A stretch of DNA of 64,000 bases from Pandoraea bronchicola (GTDB taxonomy: Bacteria; Pseudomonadota; Gammaproteobacteria; Burkholderiales; Burkholderiaceae), in contig NZ_CABPST010000011.1 in the NCBI RefSeq assembly GCF_902459805.1, positions 115,208 to 179,207 on the forward strand. Reading direction: 5' to 3'. Under the pieces are notes generated by a model that saw only the letters and a list, made by a program, of their open reading frames with translations, made no database searches and was not told the origin of the DNA. Shown here one piece after another: positions 47,822-57,094 of the stretch (position 1 is its first letter; every line of letters starts with the position of its first letter). Position numbers and translations under genes: made by a program.

Positions 47822-49396
47822 ATGACGACGCCATTAGACGCGCGTTGCGAGCGTGCACGACAATTGAGTGCCGCCGGCCGGCTCGACGAGGCGATTGCCG
47901 AGTTGCGTCAAGTACTGAAACAATCCCCTGAATTTCTACCTGCCCTTGAAGGACTGGCCTACGTCTCGCTGCGCATGAACGCCTTCGAGTCGGCCGCCGA
48001 CGCCTTCGATCGCCTGATCGCACTCGTGCCCCAGCCCGGCGCACAGGCCACCTTCGACGCCGCGATGGCCAGCCTTCAGGCCGGTCGTCAGATGCGTGCC
48101 GAGGCGCTATTCGAAGCGACGGTGCAGCAGTCGCCGGACGTCATCGGCACGATGCATACCGTTGGCCTGACCTGGGCGCAGGCGGGCGACAACGCCCGTG
48201 CGCTGGTCTGGTTCGAGCGCACGGCGGTCAAGGCCCCGGCCCTGTGGCAGGCGCATTTCAACCGTGGGCGTGCCCTGGGGGCACTCGGTCGCTACGACGA
48301 AGAGATCGACGCTTACCGTGTCGCCAACGCCATTGCCCCGCGACAACCGGATCCGCTGGTGAACCTTGGTGTGGCGCTGCGCGAACGGCATGCGTTCACC
48401 GATGCGCTGCAATGCTTTCGCGAGGCCGTAAAGCTCGCACCCGAGCACGCCGGCGCGCGTACCAATCGTGCGCAAACCAACCTGCTGCTGGGCGACTTCG
48501 AGCACGGCTGGCATGACTACGAATGGCGCTGGCAGGACGGCGGCCAGCGGCGTCGTTTCAGCGACCGCCTCTGGGACGGCCGCGCGCCGCTCGCGGGCAA
48601 GACGGTGTTCGTTTACAGCGAACAGGGCTTGGGCGACACGTTGCAGTTCGTGCGGTTCGTGCCGCGTCTGGTCGAGATGGGTGCCAACGTCGTGTTGTCG
48701 GTACAGGCGCCGCTCGTCACGCTGCTCGGCGGTTTCGCGCGCGGGGTGACGGTGCTCGGTGAACACATGCCGGTGCCGTCGTTCGACTGGCAGTTGCCGC
48801 TGCTCAGCCTGCCGCATCTGCTCAAAGCGGGCGGCAAGGTGGCCGTCCATTCCCCCTATCTGCGCGCCAGCGCCGGACGGGAGATGATCTGGCGCTCGAT
48901 GCTCGGCGCCAAACCGGAAGGGGTATTGCGGGTAGGGTTCGCGTGGCGCCCGCGTCCGTTCCCGCCGCAGCGCGACATAGCGCTCAAGCACTGGGCGCCG
49001 GTCTTCGGCACCAACGCCCAGTTCTACTCGTTACAGGTCGATGCGACCGACGAGGAGCGTGCGGAACTCGCTCGCCATGCCAATGTGCATGACATCGGGG
49101 CGAAGCTCAGCGACTTTGCCGAGACCGCGGCCGTGATTGCGCAGATGGATCTCGTGATTTCGGCCGACACGGCGGCGCTGCACGTTACCGGTGCGCTGGG
49201 CAAACCCGTTTGGGGGCTGGTCAACTTCACCCCCGACTGGCGCTGGCAGTTGGCGCGCCGGGACAGCGACTGGTATCCGTCGCTCACGCTCTTCCGCCAG
49301 CCGCAACGCGGTGATTGGGATGGGGTGATGGCACAGGTCGGCGCGGATCTGGCCGCCGCTGTGCAGGTCGAGGCGGCGGCGCGGGCGTCTGCGTAG
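47822..49396 (+). CDS. TPR-repeat glycosyltransferase-like protein
   Basis: A 524-residue protein with about six tetratricopeptide repeats in the first ~230 residues (RLDEAIAELRQVLKQSPEFL, GRYDEEIDAYRVANAIAPRQ), then a GT9/GT41-like glycosyltransferase region containing VFVYSEQGLGDTLQFVRFVP and PVWGLVNFTPDWRW near the end. Such fusions occur in O-linked protein or flagellin glycosylation loci, but here no such locus is adjacent. ATG 47822 has AAGGA at an 8-base spacing. Confidence 0.88.
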   Translation: MTTPLDARCERARQLSAAGRLDEAIAELRQVLKQSPEFLPALEGLAYVSLRMNAFESAADAFDRLIALVPQPGAQATFDAAMASLQAGRQMRAEALFEATVQQSPDVIGTMHTVGLTWAQAGDNARALVWFERTAVKAPALWQAHFNRGRALGALGRYDEEIDAYRVANAIAPRQPDPLVNLGVALRERHAFTDALQCFREAVKLAPEHAGARTNRAQTNLLLGDFEHGWHDYEWRWQDGGQRRRFSDRLWDGRAPLAGKTVFVYSEQGLGDTLQFVRFVPRLVEMGANVVLSVQAPLVTLLGGFARGVTVLGEHMPVPSFDWQLPLLSLPHLLKAGGKVAVHSPYLRASAGREMIWRSMLGAKPEGVLRVGFAWRPRPFPPQRDIALKHWAPVFGTNAQFYSLQVDATDEERAELARHANVHDIGAKLSDFAETAAVIAQMDLVISADTAALHVTGALGKPVWGLVNFTPDWRWQLARRDSDWYPSLTLFRQPQRGDWDGVMAQVGADLAAAVQVEAAARASA

Positions 49397-49508
49397 CCAG
49401 CAGCGCAGGCGAAGCTGCAGTCAGGTCAGTGGATGACGACGCCGTACCTTCCGGGGGGCGTCAGTCACACATCGCCCGATGCCTGGCATCAATACGCATC
49501 AGTGCGCA

Positions 49509-50582
49509 TCAACCGGCGTCGGCCTGTGCGTCGTCATCGTCACGCAAGCGCGTGTAGATGTTCCAACTGGCGATGAACAGAGCGGCGATCAGCGGCCCGA
49601 TCACGAAGCCGGTCAGACCGAAGAGCGACATGCCGCCGAGGGTGGAGATCAGCACGACCCAGTCGGGCAGCTTGGTGTCCTTGCCGACCAGAATCGGACG
49701 CAGCACGTTGTCTACCAGACTCACGATGGTGCCGCAGAACGCAAACAGCACCACGCCCTTCCAGATTTCCCCCGAGAGCAACAGCCAAACGCCGACGGGC
49801 ACCCACACGACAGCCGCGCCCACTGCAGGCAGCAGCGAGAGGAATGCCATCACCACGGCGGCGAGAACGTAGCCTTGAATGCCTAGGACCGCGAAGATGA
49901 AGCCGCCAAGGGCGCCCTGTGCCACGGCAACGGCGATGTTGCCCTTGACCGTGGCGCGTACGACGGTGGTGAACTGCCGGATCAACTGGCTCTTGTGACG
50001 CTCGTCGAGCGGCAGGGCGCGGCGTACCATCGCGCCCAGTGCCGTGCCGTCGCGCAGCAGGAAGAACAATAGATAGAGCATCACGCCGAAGCTCACGAGC
50101 AGTTGCGCCGTGTTCTGGCCGATGCTCACGAGATAGACCGCCACCAGGCGCCCGATCTGCGCGGCACCGTCGCCGAGCTTCTGCTGGATCGCGTTGACGT
50201 CCTGCACGCCGGCGAGGTCCATCACGCGATGCACGCTTGCGGGCAGCCGGTCGAGCAATTGCTGGAAGGCGATCGTGAGCTGCGGCAAATCGGTGCGGAA
50301 GCGAACGAGCGCGGTACTGACCTCCTGCGTGAGCATGCCCACGACGAGCGTGAGCGGCAGAATCACGATCAGCAGAATCAACGCGAGCGTGGTGAGGGCG
50401 GCCAGATTCGGGCGGCCGCGCATCCGGCCAAGCATACGGCGCTGCACGGGCTGAAACAGCACGGCGAGGATGGTCCCCCAGAAGACGGCACCGAACAGTG
50501 GCAGCAGAATCCACCCGAACACGATCGTCACGACAAACAGCATGAGGTGGAAGAACTTGCGCTGGTCGCTACGACTCGACAT
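49509..50582 (-). CDS. AI-2E family (PerM/TqsA-like) permease
   Basis: A 357-residue membrane protein with seven or eight helices and the family motifs FWGTILAVLFQPVQRRM near the N-terminus and GAAVVWVPVGVWLLLSGEIW and DNVLRPILVGKDTKLPDWVV in the C-terminal half. Members export autoinducer-2 or act as Na+/H+ antiporters; the NhaR-like regulator directly upstream makes the ion-exchange role worth testing. Its start overlaps the end of that regulator gene by 14 bases, with GAGG as ribosome site, so the two are cotranscribed. Confidence 0.92.
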   Translation of the reverse strand: MSSRSDQRKFFHLMLFVVTIVFGWILLPLFGAVFWGTILAVLFQPVQRRMLGRMRGRPNLAALTTLALILLIVILPLTLVVGMLTQEVSTALVRFRTDLPQLTIAFQQLLDRLPASVHRVMDLAGVQDVNAIQQKLGDGAAQIGRLVAVYLVSIGQNTAQLLVSFGVMLYLLFFLLRDGTALGAMVRRALPLDERHKSQLIRQFTTVVRATVKGNIAVAVAQGALGGFIFAVLGIQGYVLAAVVMAFLSLLPAVGAAVVWVPVGVWLLLSGEIWKGVVLFAFCGTIVSLVDNVLRPILVGKDTKLPDWVVLISTLGGMSLFGLTGFVIGPLIAALFIASWNIYTRLRDDDDAQADAG

Positions 50583-51528
50583 GAGGTTTCCTCGCAGATG
50601 GCGGCGGCACGGACGGCTCGCCAGTGGCTCTTATATCAGAATCGGTTGTCTTGCCGATTTCCCGGAGGATTTGCGCCACGAGCGGATGACCTTCACCGCG
50701 GCGCGAGCGAATGGCATGAATGTCTTCGTGGACATCGTCGGGGCGGCCCAGCCAGCGCAGTCCGCGCAGCAGCGAGACATCGCCTGCACCCGCCTCACTC
50801 AGCGCAAAAACGCCCATGCCACGCGTGGCGAAGACGGCCATGAGCGCACTGTCCTCGAATTCGCCGACGATATTCGGGCGAATGCCTAGCGCCTCGAACC
50901 ATTGATCGAGCCGGGCGCGCAACGCCGAGTGACCCGTTGGCAGCAACACCGGCAGATCGGTCAGGCATTGGGGGAACGCGTCACGTGAGGCGTTGCGCAC
51001 GAGCGATGCGGGGCCGTACCAGTCGACCGGCGACTCGACCAGACGTTCGCTGGCCAGCCGCAACGTCGGGTTGTAGGGCGCGGGCTGGCTCGCGAGCACC
51101 AGATCCAGCTTGTGCAGCGCGAGTTCGGCGAGCAACTGCTCATGTTCGCCTTCGTGGCACACGAGCCGAAGCGAGGGCGTGCCGAGCACGGGCGCGAGGA
51201 TTGCGTGTGCGGCCAGCTTGGAGATGCCGTCGGCTAGCCCGACGGCCAGCCGCGCGACCCGGCCGCTCGCGGCTTCGCGCACTTCGTCCGGGATCGACTG
51301 ACCGAGCCGGAAGATCTCTTCCGCGCGCCGGAAGGCCGCCTGCCCCGGTTCGGTCATCGCGACGCCGCGCCCGGCGGGCTTGAGCAACTGGTAGCCCAGT
51401 GACTTTTCAAGCTCGCGCACCTGCGCGCTGATCGTCTGCACGGCCATGTCGAGGCGTTCCGCCGCACGGGCGAACCCGCCTTCCTTGACGACGACCCAAA
51501 AATAGTAAAGATGTCGATAGTTCAACAT
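50569..51528 (-). CDS. LysR-family regulator, NhaR-like
   Basis: A 319-residue LTTR whose HTH domain (MLNYRHLYYFWVVVKEGGFA, AAERLDMAVQTISAQVRELE) resembles NhaR, the Na+-responsive activator of the nhaA antiporter in E. coli, including the NxxHLYYFW start. The co-inducer domain follows. A C-terminal Pro/Ser/Lys tail is unusual. It overlaps the AI-2E permease gene and is divergent from terC. A 12-bp palindrome spans its own start codon. Confidence 0.92.
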   Translation of the reverse strand: MLNYRHLYYFWVVVKEGGFARAAERLDMAVQTISAQVRELEKSLGYQLLKPAGRGVAMTEPGQAAFRRAEEIFRLGQSIPDEVREAASGRVARLAVGLADGISKLAAHAILAPVLGTPSLRLVCHEGEHEQLLAELALHKLDLVLASQPAPYNPTLRLASERLVESPVDWYGPASLVRNASRDAFPQCLTDLPVLLPTGHSALRARLDQWFEALGIRPNIVGEFEDSALMAVFATRGMGVFALSEAGAGDVSLLRGLRWLGRPDDVHEDIHAIRSRRGEGHPLVAQILREIGKTTDSDIRATGEPSVPPPSARKPHVES

Positions 51529-51566
51529 GTTGAGGAGACTTCGAAAAAACCGAACCTTTTTGAAGT
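51522..51566. promoter_or_regulatory. Palindromes over the NhaR-like gene start (autoregulation candidate)
   Basis: TCAACATGTTGA (51522-51533) is a perfect 12-bp palindrome over the start codon. ACTTCGAAAAA and TTTTTGAAGT (about 51538-51566) form a second, looser dyad upstream. LysR proteins often bind such sites to repress themselves. Confidence 0.45.
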
Positions 51567-51713
51567 ATATAGCTGGTTTTTGCGAAGCATGAGTTCGGAG
51601 ATGATGCTGTCCTGAACCCGCACCTCACGTATTGGGCGGGATAACGAAGGGGGATGACTGCTGCCTGTGTGCGGCGGATGCCCCGATAACCATGCGGAAT
51701 TTCTGGCGCACAT

Positions 51714-52493
51714 ATGGACTATCTACTTGCTTTGGCGGCTGACCCGGCGGTATGGGCGGCGCTTGTCACGCTGGTGGTCATGGAGGTCGTGCTTGGCATC
51801 GACAACCTGATCTTCATCTCGATCCTGACCAACAAACTGCCGTTGTCGATGCGTGCCCGCGCGCAGCGCATGGGCATTGGCCTGGCGCTGGTCATGCGTT
51901 TGGCGTTGCTTGGCACGGTGGCGTGGATCGCCAAGCTGACGACACCGCTCTTCGAGCTGTTCGACCATGGATTTTCGTGGCGCGATCTGATCCTGATCGC
52001 GGGCGGCCTCTTCCTAGTCTGGAAGGCGACGAAGGAGATGCATCACCATGTAGCGTCGGGCACGGGCGAGGCAGAGCATGGCGAGGACGCATCGGCTGCG
52101 GGTGCGGTGGCAACGATCACCGCTCGCGCGGCCGTGGTACAGATTCTGATGCTGGACCTCGTGTTCTCGATCGACAGTATCGTGACGGCGGTGGGCATGA
52201 CCGAGCACATCCCGATCATGTTCATTGCGGTGATTGCGGCAGTGACGGCGATGTTGTTCATGGCGGGACCGCTCTCGCGATTCATCGCGGCGAACCCGAC
52301 GGTCGTGATGCTGGCGCTGGGCTTCCTGCTCGTGATCGGTATGACGCTGATTGCGGAAGGCTTCGGGTCGCATATCCCGAAGGGCTACATCTACGCGGCG
52401 ATGGCATTCTCGGCGTTCGTCGAGGGGCTGAACATGATGACGCGTCGTGCTGCAGCGCGACGTAAAGCGGAGAAGGCTCGCGTGCTGCATTGA
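51714..52493 (+). CDS. TerC-family membrane protein
   Basis: A 259-residue TerC/Alx-like protein with about seven helices. [18 protein letters not shown] and [17 protein letters not shown] contain the paired acidic residues of the family, thought to handle Mn2+ or other metals at membranes. A His-rich loop ([16 protein letters not shown], residues ~107-122) lies between the halves. It is divergent from the NhaR-like gene; the 51567-51713 leader has GC-rich hairpin potential but no match to the Mn riboswitch consensus that I could see. Confidence 0.93.
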   Translation: MDYLLALAADPAVWAALVTLVVMEVVLGIDNLIFISILTNKLPLSMRARAQRMGIGLALVMRLALLGTVAWIAKLTTPLFELFDHGFSWRDLILIAGGLFLVWKATKEMHHHVASGTGEAEHGEDASAAGAVATITARAAVVQILMLDLVFSIDSIVTAVGMTEHIPIMFIAVIAAVTAMLFMAGPLSRFIAANPTVVMLALGFLLVIGMTLIAEGFGSHIPKGYIYAAMAFSAFVEGLNMMTRRAAARRKAEKARVLH

Positions 52494-52896
52494 GTGGTAC
52501 GGATGGATATAGGTGAATGAGGCGGCGCCGCTTTCTTGAGGTTCATCATGGATAACCGGGGAAAGCGGCGTGGCGAAACAATACTCCTCGTTGCGCAGCA
52601 GATAGACGCACAGCAGCGGCTGATTGGCTTGCAGCAACTCGCCCAGATGGACTGACTGCTCCGGTTTGCTGGACCCGCAGCCCCGGCACATCGCGCTGAC
52701 CATCGGCCTGAATCTCAAATGGCAAGCACGCGACCTTGTTGCCGGGCTCGCGCTCATCTCGAATCTTCACGCGGACTCACACGACGCGTACATGCCGATG
52801 ATTCGAGCGCCGGACTGCCTCACCGGCCCAGGTTGACCCGCTCGCCCAGACTCGCCTCAAGCATCGTCGTGCTACGATCCATTTTTATTTAACAGC
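52494..52896. other. Intergenic region with a possible transposase remnant
   Basis: No intact gene. On the minus strand around 52578-52655 a frame reads VHLGELLQANQPLLCVYLLR, which resembles the C-terminal part of ISL3-type transposases (LL-x-N-x-PL-x-x-AYLLK). It loses that resemblance on both sides and other frames overlap it. If real, it is a small decayed fragment. Confidence 0.25.
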
Positions 52897-53607
52897 ATGA
52901 CAAATTTCGTGAGCACTCGAAGCGAACGCATCCAAACCGTGTCGACCACTACGAGCCAACCGAAAAAGCGCGTGCGCACTCGGCTGGCGATGCTGCGCGC
53001 CACGATCGATCTGCTTGGTCAGGAAGACGGGCGCGTCGTTCGGGTGGAGGACGTGGTGTCGCAAGTGGGCATGACGCGTACCACGTTCTATAACCATTTT
53101 GACAGTCGCGAAGCGCTGATCGATACGGTCGCGTTCGAACTGACACATCACTTCAACTCGATCATCCTGCCGATCATCAATCTGGAAAAGGATGCGGCGC
53201 GACGTGTTGCGATGGCGACCCGGTATTACCTCAGCCATGCCCGGGCGGACCGGAAATGGGCGTGGGCCGTCGTCAATGTGAGCCTTAACTCGAAAGTCCT
53301 GTTCGGCGAGGCGACTCACAACGATGTCACACGTAACATCGTTGCCGGTCAGGCAGACGGCACCTTCCGGCTGCAGGACTTGAATGCTGGGCGCGATATG
53401 CTGATGGGAACGGTGCTGGCAGCATTCCTGCATATTCTTCGCGCAAAGCCGACGTCGCGCTATCAGTCCGATATGGCGATGATCATTCTCCGGGGGTTGG
53501 GCGTGCCGACCAGAAAGGCGGAGCGCATCGTGGCCGAACCTCTCCCTCCGTTGCCCTCCTACAGCGGACCGTTCTCGACGGTCAACGCAATCGATGCCGA
53601 CGAGTAG
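52897..53607 (+). CDS. TetR-family regulator next to the catabolic cluster
   Basis: A 236-residue TetR/AcrR-type regulator. HTH: TRLAMLRATIDLLGQEDGRV, VVSQVGMTRTTFYNHFDSRE. The ligand-binding domain follows and the last ~35 residues are Pro-rich. It is convergent with the FadL-type gene, at the distal end of the minus-strand catabolic cluster, and is the only regulator next to that cluster, so it is the best candidate repressor; the link is inference. No strong ribosome site precedes the ATG; a start a few codons on is possible. Confidence 0.88.
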   Translation: MTNFVSTRSERIQTVSTTTSQPKKRVRTRLAMLRATIDLLGQEDGRVVRVEDVVSQVGMTRTTFYNHFDSREALIDTVAFELTHHFNSIILPIINLEKDAARRVAMATRYYLSHARADRKWAWAVVNVSLNSKVLFGEATHNDVTRNIVAGQADGTFRLQDLNAGRDMLMGTVLAAFLHILRAKPTSRYQSDMAMIILRGLGVPTRKAERIVAEPLPPLPSYSGPFSTVNAIDADE

Positions 53608-53740
53608 CTGTCGCCGGGCACGGGCCGATTGTCAGCGCGTCGCCCGCTCACGCATTGTCCGCATCGTGCGCCTGTGCATCCGTGTCTGCGATGGCGCGCG
53701 ATGCGCCGATGAATTTGTCCGGTTCCAACAATGTGTGTGA

Positions 53741-53776
53741 GGGCTTGCGACCGACAACGCTGTCGGTTGCGAGCCC
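53741..53776. terminator. Long hairpin between convergent tetR and fadL-like genes
   Basis: GGGCTTGCGACCGACA pairs with TGTCGGTTGCGAGCCC across ACGC, with two wobble pairs. No T-tract follows on either strand, so it may terminate weakly or block read-through in both directions. Confidence 0.55.
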
Positions 53777-53808
53777 TTGAACCTCATCGCTTCGTTGTGT
53801 CGACGCGA

Positions 53809-54981
53809 TCAGAACTTGTGGGTGTACCCCACGGAATAGACCTGGAACCGCGCCGTAATGTTGGTGCCGGTACTTGGGCCCGTGCCAACCACCGTCCGCG
53901 GAATATCGTATTCCAGGGACGCGGTCAGCGCATTCTTCTTGTCCAGATTGTAGGTCGCGCCAATCGTGATGCCTTTGTCGCAGATGCCGTTCGCAAAGAG
54001 ATTGGCGTTCGTATGATCGGAATCAAGAAAAGAACTCGAGGTGAAGAAACCCGCGCGCACCGTGAACTTGTCGCTTACGTCGTAAGCAACACCGAAGCGG
54101 AGGACGTTCTGATCGTGCCAGTTGAAGGACGTCGCGTCGTTATAGCCATCTGCCGAACTCCATTTGATCTTCAGATAGTCGAGCGCCAGCGTCACGCGAT
54201 TGATCGGATGAAGTGCAATACCGACACCGTACCGCGACGGCATGTTCAGGCGCCCTTTTGAATTTGCCAGAACGTCATCTCGATATCCCGACAGTGGAGT
54301 GAACCAGGTCTTGGTGTAGTACGAAGCGCCGATATCCAACCACGGCAGAGGCTTCCAGAGCACCCCGATGCCGGCACCGATGCCGGTGGCATAGGCGGTG
54401 CCATGACTCGGCACCCCAACGGCGCCGGTTGGGCCCGCGCCGACCAACCCGTTCACCCGGAATTGTTGTAACCCGAAAATGGCTGATGCGCCAATTGAGA
54501 GGTTCGGCAACGGCTTGTAGGTGACTGTGGGGGCCGTGTTGACCACCAACAGGCTCGAGCTAGCCTTGTTGGCTCCGGGAACCGGTGCAATCGGCCCGCC
54601 ATAATACGTGCCGATTCCTGCCCCGTAGACAGCAACGCCCGCGGTCCACTGTGGACTAATGTCCCAGTTGGCACCGAGGCCCGGCGCCGGCTTGATGATT
54701 CGCGAATACAGATGGTTTGCGGTGGAGCCGGACGTTACGTCGCCGGCGCCGACGACCAGAAGCCCGAATACATCGAGCCGTGAGCCGACGAAGGCCATTC
54801 CGGCGGGGTTGTCGGCCGCTGCGGTAGCGTCTTGGGGAAATGCGATCGATGTGCCCGCAATCCCGTTGGACGAAGGACCGTTGCCCGTGAGCATCGACCC
54901 ATAGTTCGCATAGACGGGGAGTGACGCGAGACTTCCAAATGAAGCGAGTGCAAAAAGCTTGATGCCGCGGTGCTTTGCCAT
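53809..54981 (-). CDS. FadL/OmpP1-family outer membrane transport protein
   Basis: A 390-residue FadL-type barrel for hydrophobic compounds (fatty acids, toluene, phenolics). The signal peptide (LFALASFGSLASLPVYA, cleaved before NYGSML) precedes the plug region GSMLTGNGPSSNGIAGTSIA with the PAGMAFV segment. The C-terminus ends in Phe (YTHKF). Two tandem ATGs occur; the second, with GGAG six bases upstream, is chosen. It is the last gene of the aromatic cluster, 168 bases after the flavin reductase, and likely brings in the substrate. Confidence 0.92.
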   Translation of the reverse strand: MAKHRGIKLFALASFGSLASLPVYANYGSMLTGNGPSSNGIAGTSIAFPQDATAAADNPAGMAFVGSRLDVFGLLVVGAGDVTSGSTANHLYSRIIKPAPGLGANWDISPQWTAGVAVYGAGIGTYYGGPIAPVPGANKASSSLLVVNTAPTVTYKPLPNLSIGASAIFGLQQFRVNGLVGAGPTGAVGVPSHGTAYATGIGAGIGVLWKPLPWLDIGASYYTKTWFTPLSGYRDDVLANSKGRLNMPSRYGVGIALHPINRVTLALDYLKIKWSSADGYNDATSFNWHDQNVLRFGVAYDVSDKFTVRAGFFTSSSFLDSDHTNANLFANGICDKGITIGATYNLDKKNALTASLEYDIPRTVVGTGPSTGTNITARFQVYSVGYTHKF

Positions 54982-55090
54982 CATTGTCTCCGGGGTATTT
55001 TTTTTTCTTCGCCGACGGGTGTATCTGTCAGTCGTGGTTGCATTGCCGTGTACGGAGTCGGGGGTTTTTCGCCCCTTCTGGTGTACGTCG

Positions 55091-55126
55091 TAGCCGGCGC
55101 GGCATATGAGCGTGACGCGCCGGCTA
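55091..55126. other. 11-bp inverted repeat between reductase and porin genes
   Basis: TAGCCGGCGCG and CGCGCCGGCTA, separated by 14 bases, form a GC-rich hairpin between the flavin reductase stop and the FadL-type start. It has no T-tract; it may modulate expression of the porin relative to the enzyme genes. Confidence 0.5.
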
Positions 55127-55149
55127 GGGGCGACCTTCTCAGAATTGCT

Positions 55150-55680
55150 TCACACACCGAGGGCAAGATCGGGGTGTGGGGTCACCATCGAATAACTGCC
55201 CTGGTGATACAGCAGCGGCGCTCGGTTCTCGGCCTGGAACGTCACCACCTTTCCGAGAAAGATCCAGTGGTCACCCGCGTCCACCATCGAATGGTGTTCA
55301 CACTGGAACGTTGCACTGACGCCCTCGAACAACTTGCAACCGCCCAGTCCCTCGACCGCCGCCACGCCAGCGAACTTGTCGTCACTCGATCGCGCAAAGC
55401 GGTTGGAGAGCTGAATCTGGTCGGATGCCAGGACGTTCACGGCGAAGTGACTCGCGTCCCTGAACACGGGAAAGCTCCGAGACGTCTTGTTAATACTCCA
55501 GAGAATCAACGGAGGATCCAGCGATACGGAATTGAAGCTGTTTGCCGTCACACCGGCCAGGCGATCGCCAGAGCGAGCGGTGATGATGGTCACGCCAGTT
55601 GCAAAATGGCCGAGCGTCTGTCGGAACTTGCGAGTATCGAATTCGGCAGGTTCCTGCGGATAGGTCGACATCTGGCTCAT
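55150..55680 (-). CDS. Flavin reductase component of a two-component monooxygenase
   Basis: A 176-residue HpaC/HsaB-like flavin:NADH reductase that supplies reduced flavin to the neighbouring oxygenase. FATGVTIITARSGDRLAGVT, NSFNSVSLDPPLILWSINK and GDHWIFLGKV are hallmarks. GGAGG stands four bases before the ATG. The gene is 64 bases downstream of the oxygenase gene. Confidence 0.94.
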   Translation of the reverse strand: MSQMSTYPQEPAEFDTRKFRQTLGHFATGVTIITARSGDRLAGVTANSFNSVSLDPPLILWSINKTSRSFPVFRDASHFAVNVLASDQIQLSNRFARSSDDKFAGVAAVEGLGGCKLFEGVSATFQCEHHSMVDAGDHWIFLGKVVTFQAENRAPLLYHQGSYSMVTPHPDLALGV

Positions 55681-55744
55681 ATATCCTCCATTGCAATTTT
55701 CAATTCACGCCTTCGATGCGCTGATATACAACCAGCAGGAAATT

Positions 55745-56980
55745 TCAGAACAGGTTCGGATCAGGCTCTAGCCCCATCAGCGCGCGGCCGAGGATCTGTG
55801 CGCACACGTCGTAGTCGGTATAGGCGTGAGCGCCAGTCATGTGACCGTCCCGGAAAAGCTTCTGAAGCTCGTTGTCCTCGAACCACGCCATGCCGCCCGC
55901 CGCAGCGAAGAGACGGTCGATGGCGGCGATGAACAGCTTGACCGCATAGGCCTGATTGGTACGCCAGAAGGCCATCTTCTCGGCGTCGGGCGTCATTCGC
56001 TCGACGGCGTGCACGCGCATCTCTTCCCAGGTTTTCTCGAGCAGTGCGCGCCCGGCCGCGACCTGGTGCGTCGACTCTGCAAGCCGCATCAGTCCCGGCG
56101 TGGCGGTACCGACGCTAGCGCCGGTGTAGGCCCGAACACGGCTCTTGGTCTTCTCGCGAAACACCGTCAGCATCCGCTCGGCGACGCCCAGGCTGACAGA
56201 GGAGAAGCACGTCGCAAACACAGGAATGACGGGAATGTGATAGATCTCGCTAGCGGGATACAGCGTCGAGCCACCGACCGTGTGCTCGACAGACAACTGC
56301 ACGACGTTGCGGATGCGGTGCGTCGGGACGAACGCCTTATCGACGACGATCGTCTTCGAACCGCTGCCACGCATGCCGACCGTGAACCACGTGTCGCGTA
56401 TCTGATAGTCTTTGCGCGGGATCACGGCGAAGCTGAGAAGCGGTTGTCTTTCAGGCCCGCTGCCCTTGAAGCCAAGGATTGCCCACTGCGCGTGGTCGCA
56501 ACCGCTGCTCCATCCCATCTCTCCGCTGAAGAGCACACCACCTTCGACCTCTTCCACGCGTCCAAATGGCGCGATGCTGCTGCTGGCCAGCGCGTGGGGG
56601 TCATTTGCCCAGAGCTCGTCCTGAAACTCCTTCGGGTACATCGCAAGCATGTGGCTGTGGTGAACCAACAGCGCGAATGCCCACGCAGTGCTCGCGCATG
56701 CACTCGCGATCGCGATAAGGCATTGCTCGAAATCAGGCAAAGGCATTTCGAGGCCACCATATGCCTTCGGCTGAAAGGCACGATGAAGATCGATCGACTT
56801 CAGAAGCGCGATGCTCTCGGCCGGTGCCATCCGGTCACGCTCTGCCTGAGGTGCGCGCGCCGCGATGAGTGGTAGCAGCGGCTTGAGTCGTTCGAGCATC
56901 GCCTGACCGGTGCCGGCTGGAGCGCTGGCCCGTTGTGCGAGCGGTTGATCGAGCAGCGTAGCGTCAGTGTCGTTATTCAT
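55745..56980 (-). CDS. Acyl-CoA-dehydrogenase-like flavin monooxygenase (HsaA / HPAH-C2 type)
   Basis: A 411-residue group D flavin monooxygenase that hydroxylates phenols with reduced flavin and oxygen. It has the acyl-CoA dehydrogenase fold order: N-terminal helical part, middle beta domain (GRVEEVEGGVLFSGEMGWSS), C-terminal helical domain. Such enzymes include 4-hydroxyphenylacetate 3-hydroxylase C2 and HsaA. Substrate is unknown; converting a phenol to a catechol would feed the MhpB-type dioxygenase. AGGAG precedes the ATG; a minus-strand TATATT -10-like box lies in the AT-rich gap upstream (56981-57020), where a TAGTACTA palindrome also occurs, so this gene may have its own promoter. Confidence 0.9.
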   Translation of the reverse strand: MNNDTDATLLDQPLAQRASAPAGTGQAMLERLKPLLPLIAARAPQAERDRMAPAESIALLKSIDLHRAFQPKAYGGLEMPLPDFEQCLIAIASACASTAWAFALLVHHSHMLAMYPKEFQDELWANDPHALASSSIAPFGRVEEVEGGVLFSGEMGWSSGCDHAQWAILGFKGSGPERQPLLSFAVIPRKDYQIRDTWFTVGMRGSGSKTIVVDKAFVPTHRIRNVVQLSVEHTVGGSTLYPASEIYHIPVIPVFATCFSSVSLGVAERMLTVFREKTKSRVRAYTGASVGTATPGLMRLAESTHQVAAGRALLEKTWEEMRVHAVERMTPDAEKMAFWRTNQAYAVKLFIAAIDRLFAAAGGMAWFEDNELQKLFRDGHMTGAHAYTDYDVCAQILGRALMGLEPDPNLF

Positions 56981-57094
56981 GCATATCTCCTAATTTAGTA
57001 CTACTAATATAATTTTCGCGATTCATGCGGAATCGTCGAATGTGTCGAGTGCTACGAAATCGTCACGATCAACCCGGATTTCGCTACTTGAGCG

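Noticed and set aside
51567-51713. yybP-ykoY manganese riboswitch in front of terC
   Set aside because: The leader can form a GC-rich hairpin, but the conserved GGGGAGUAG and internal-loop segments of that riboswitch could not be found.
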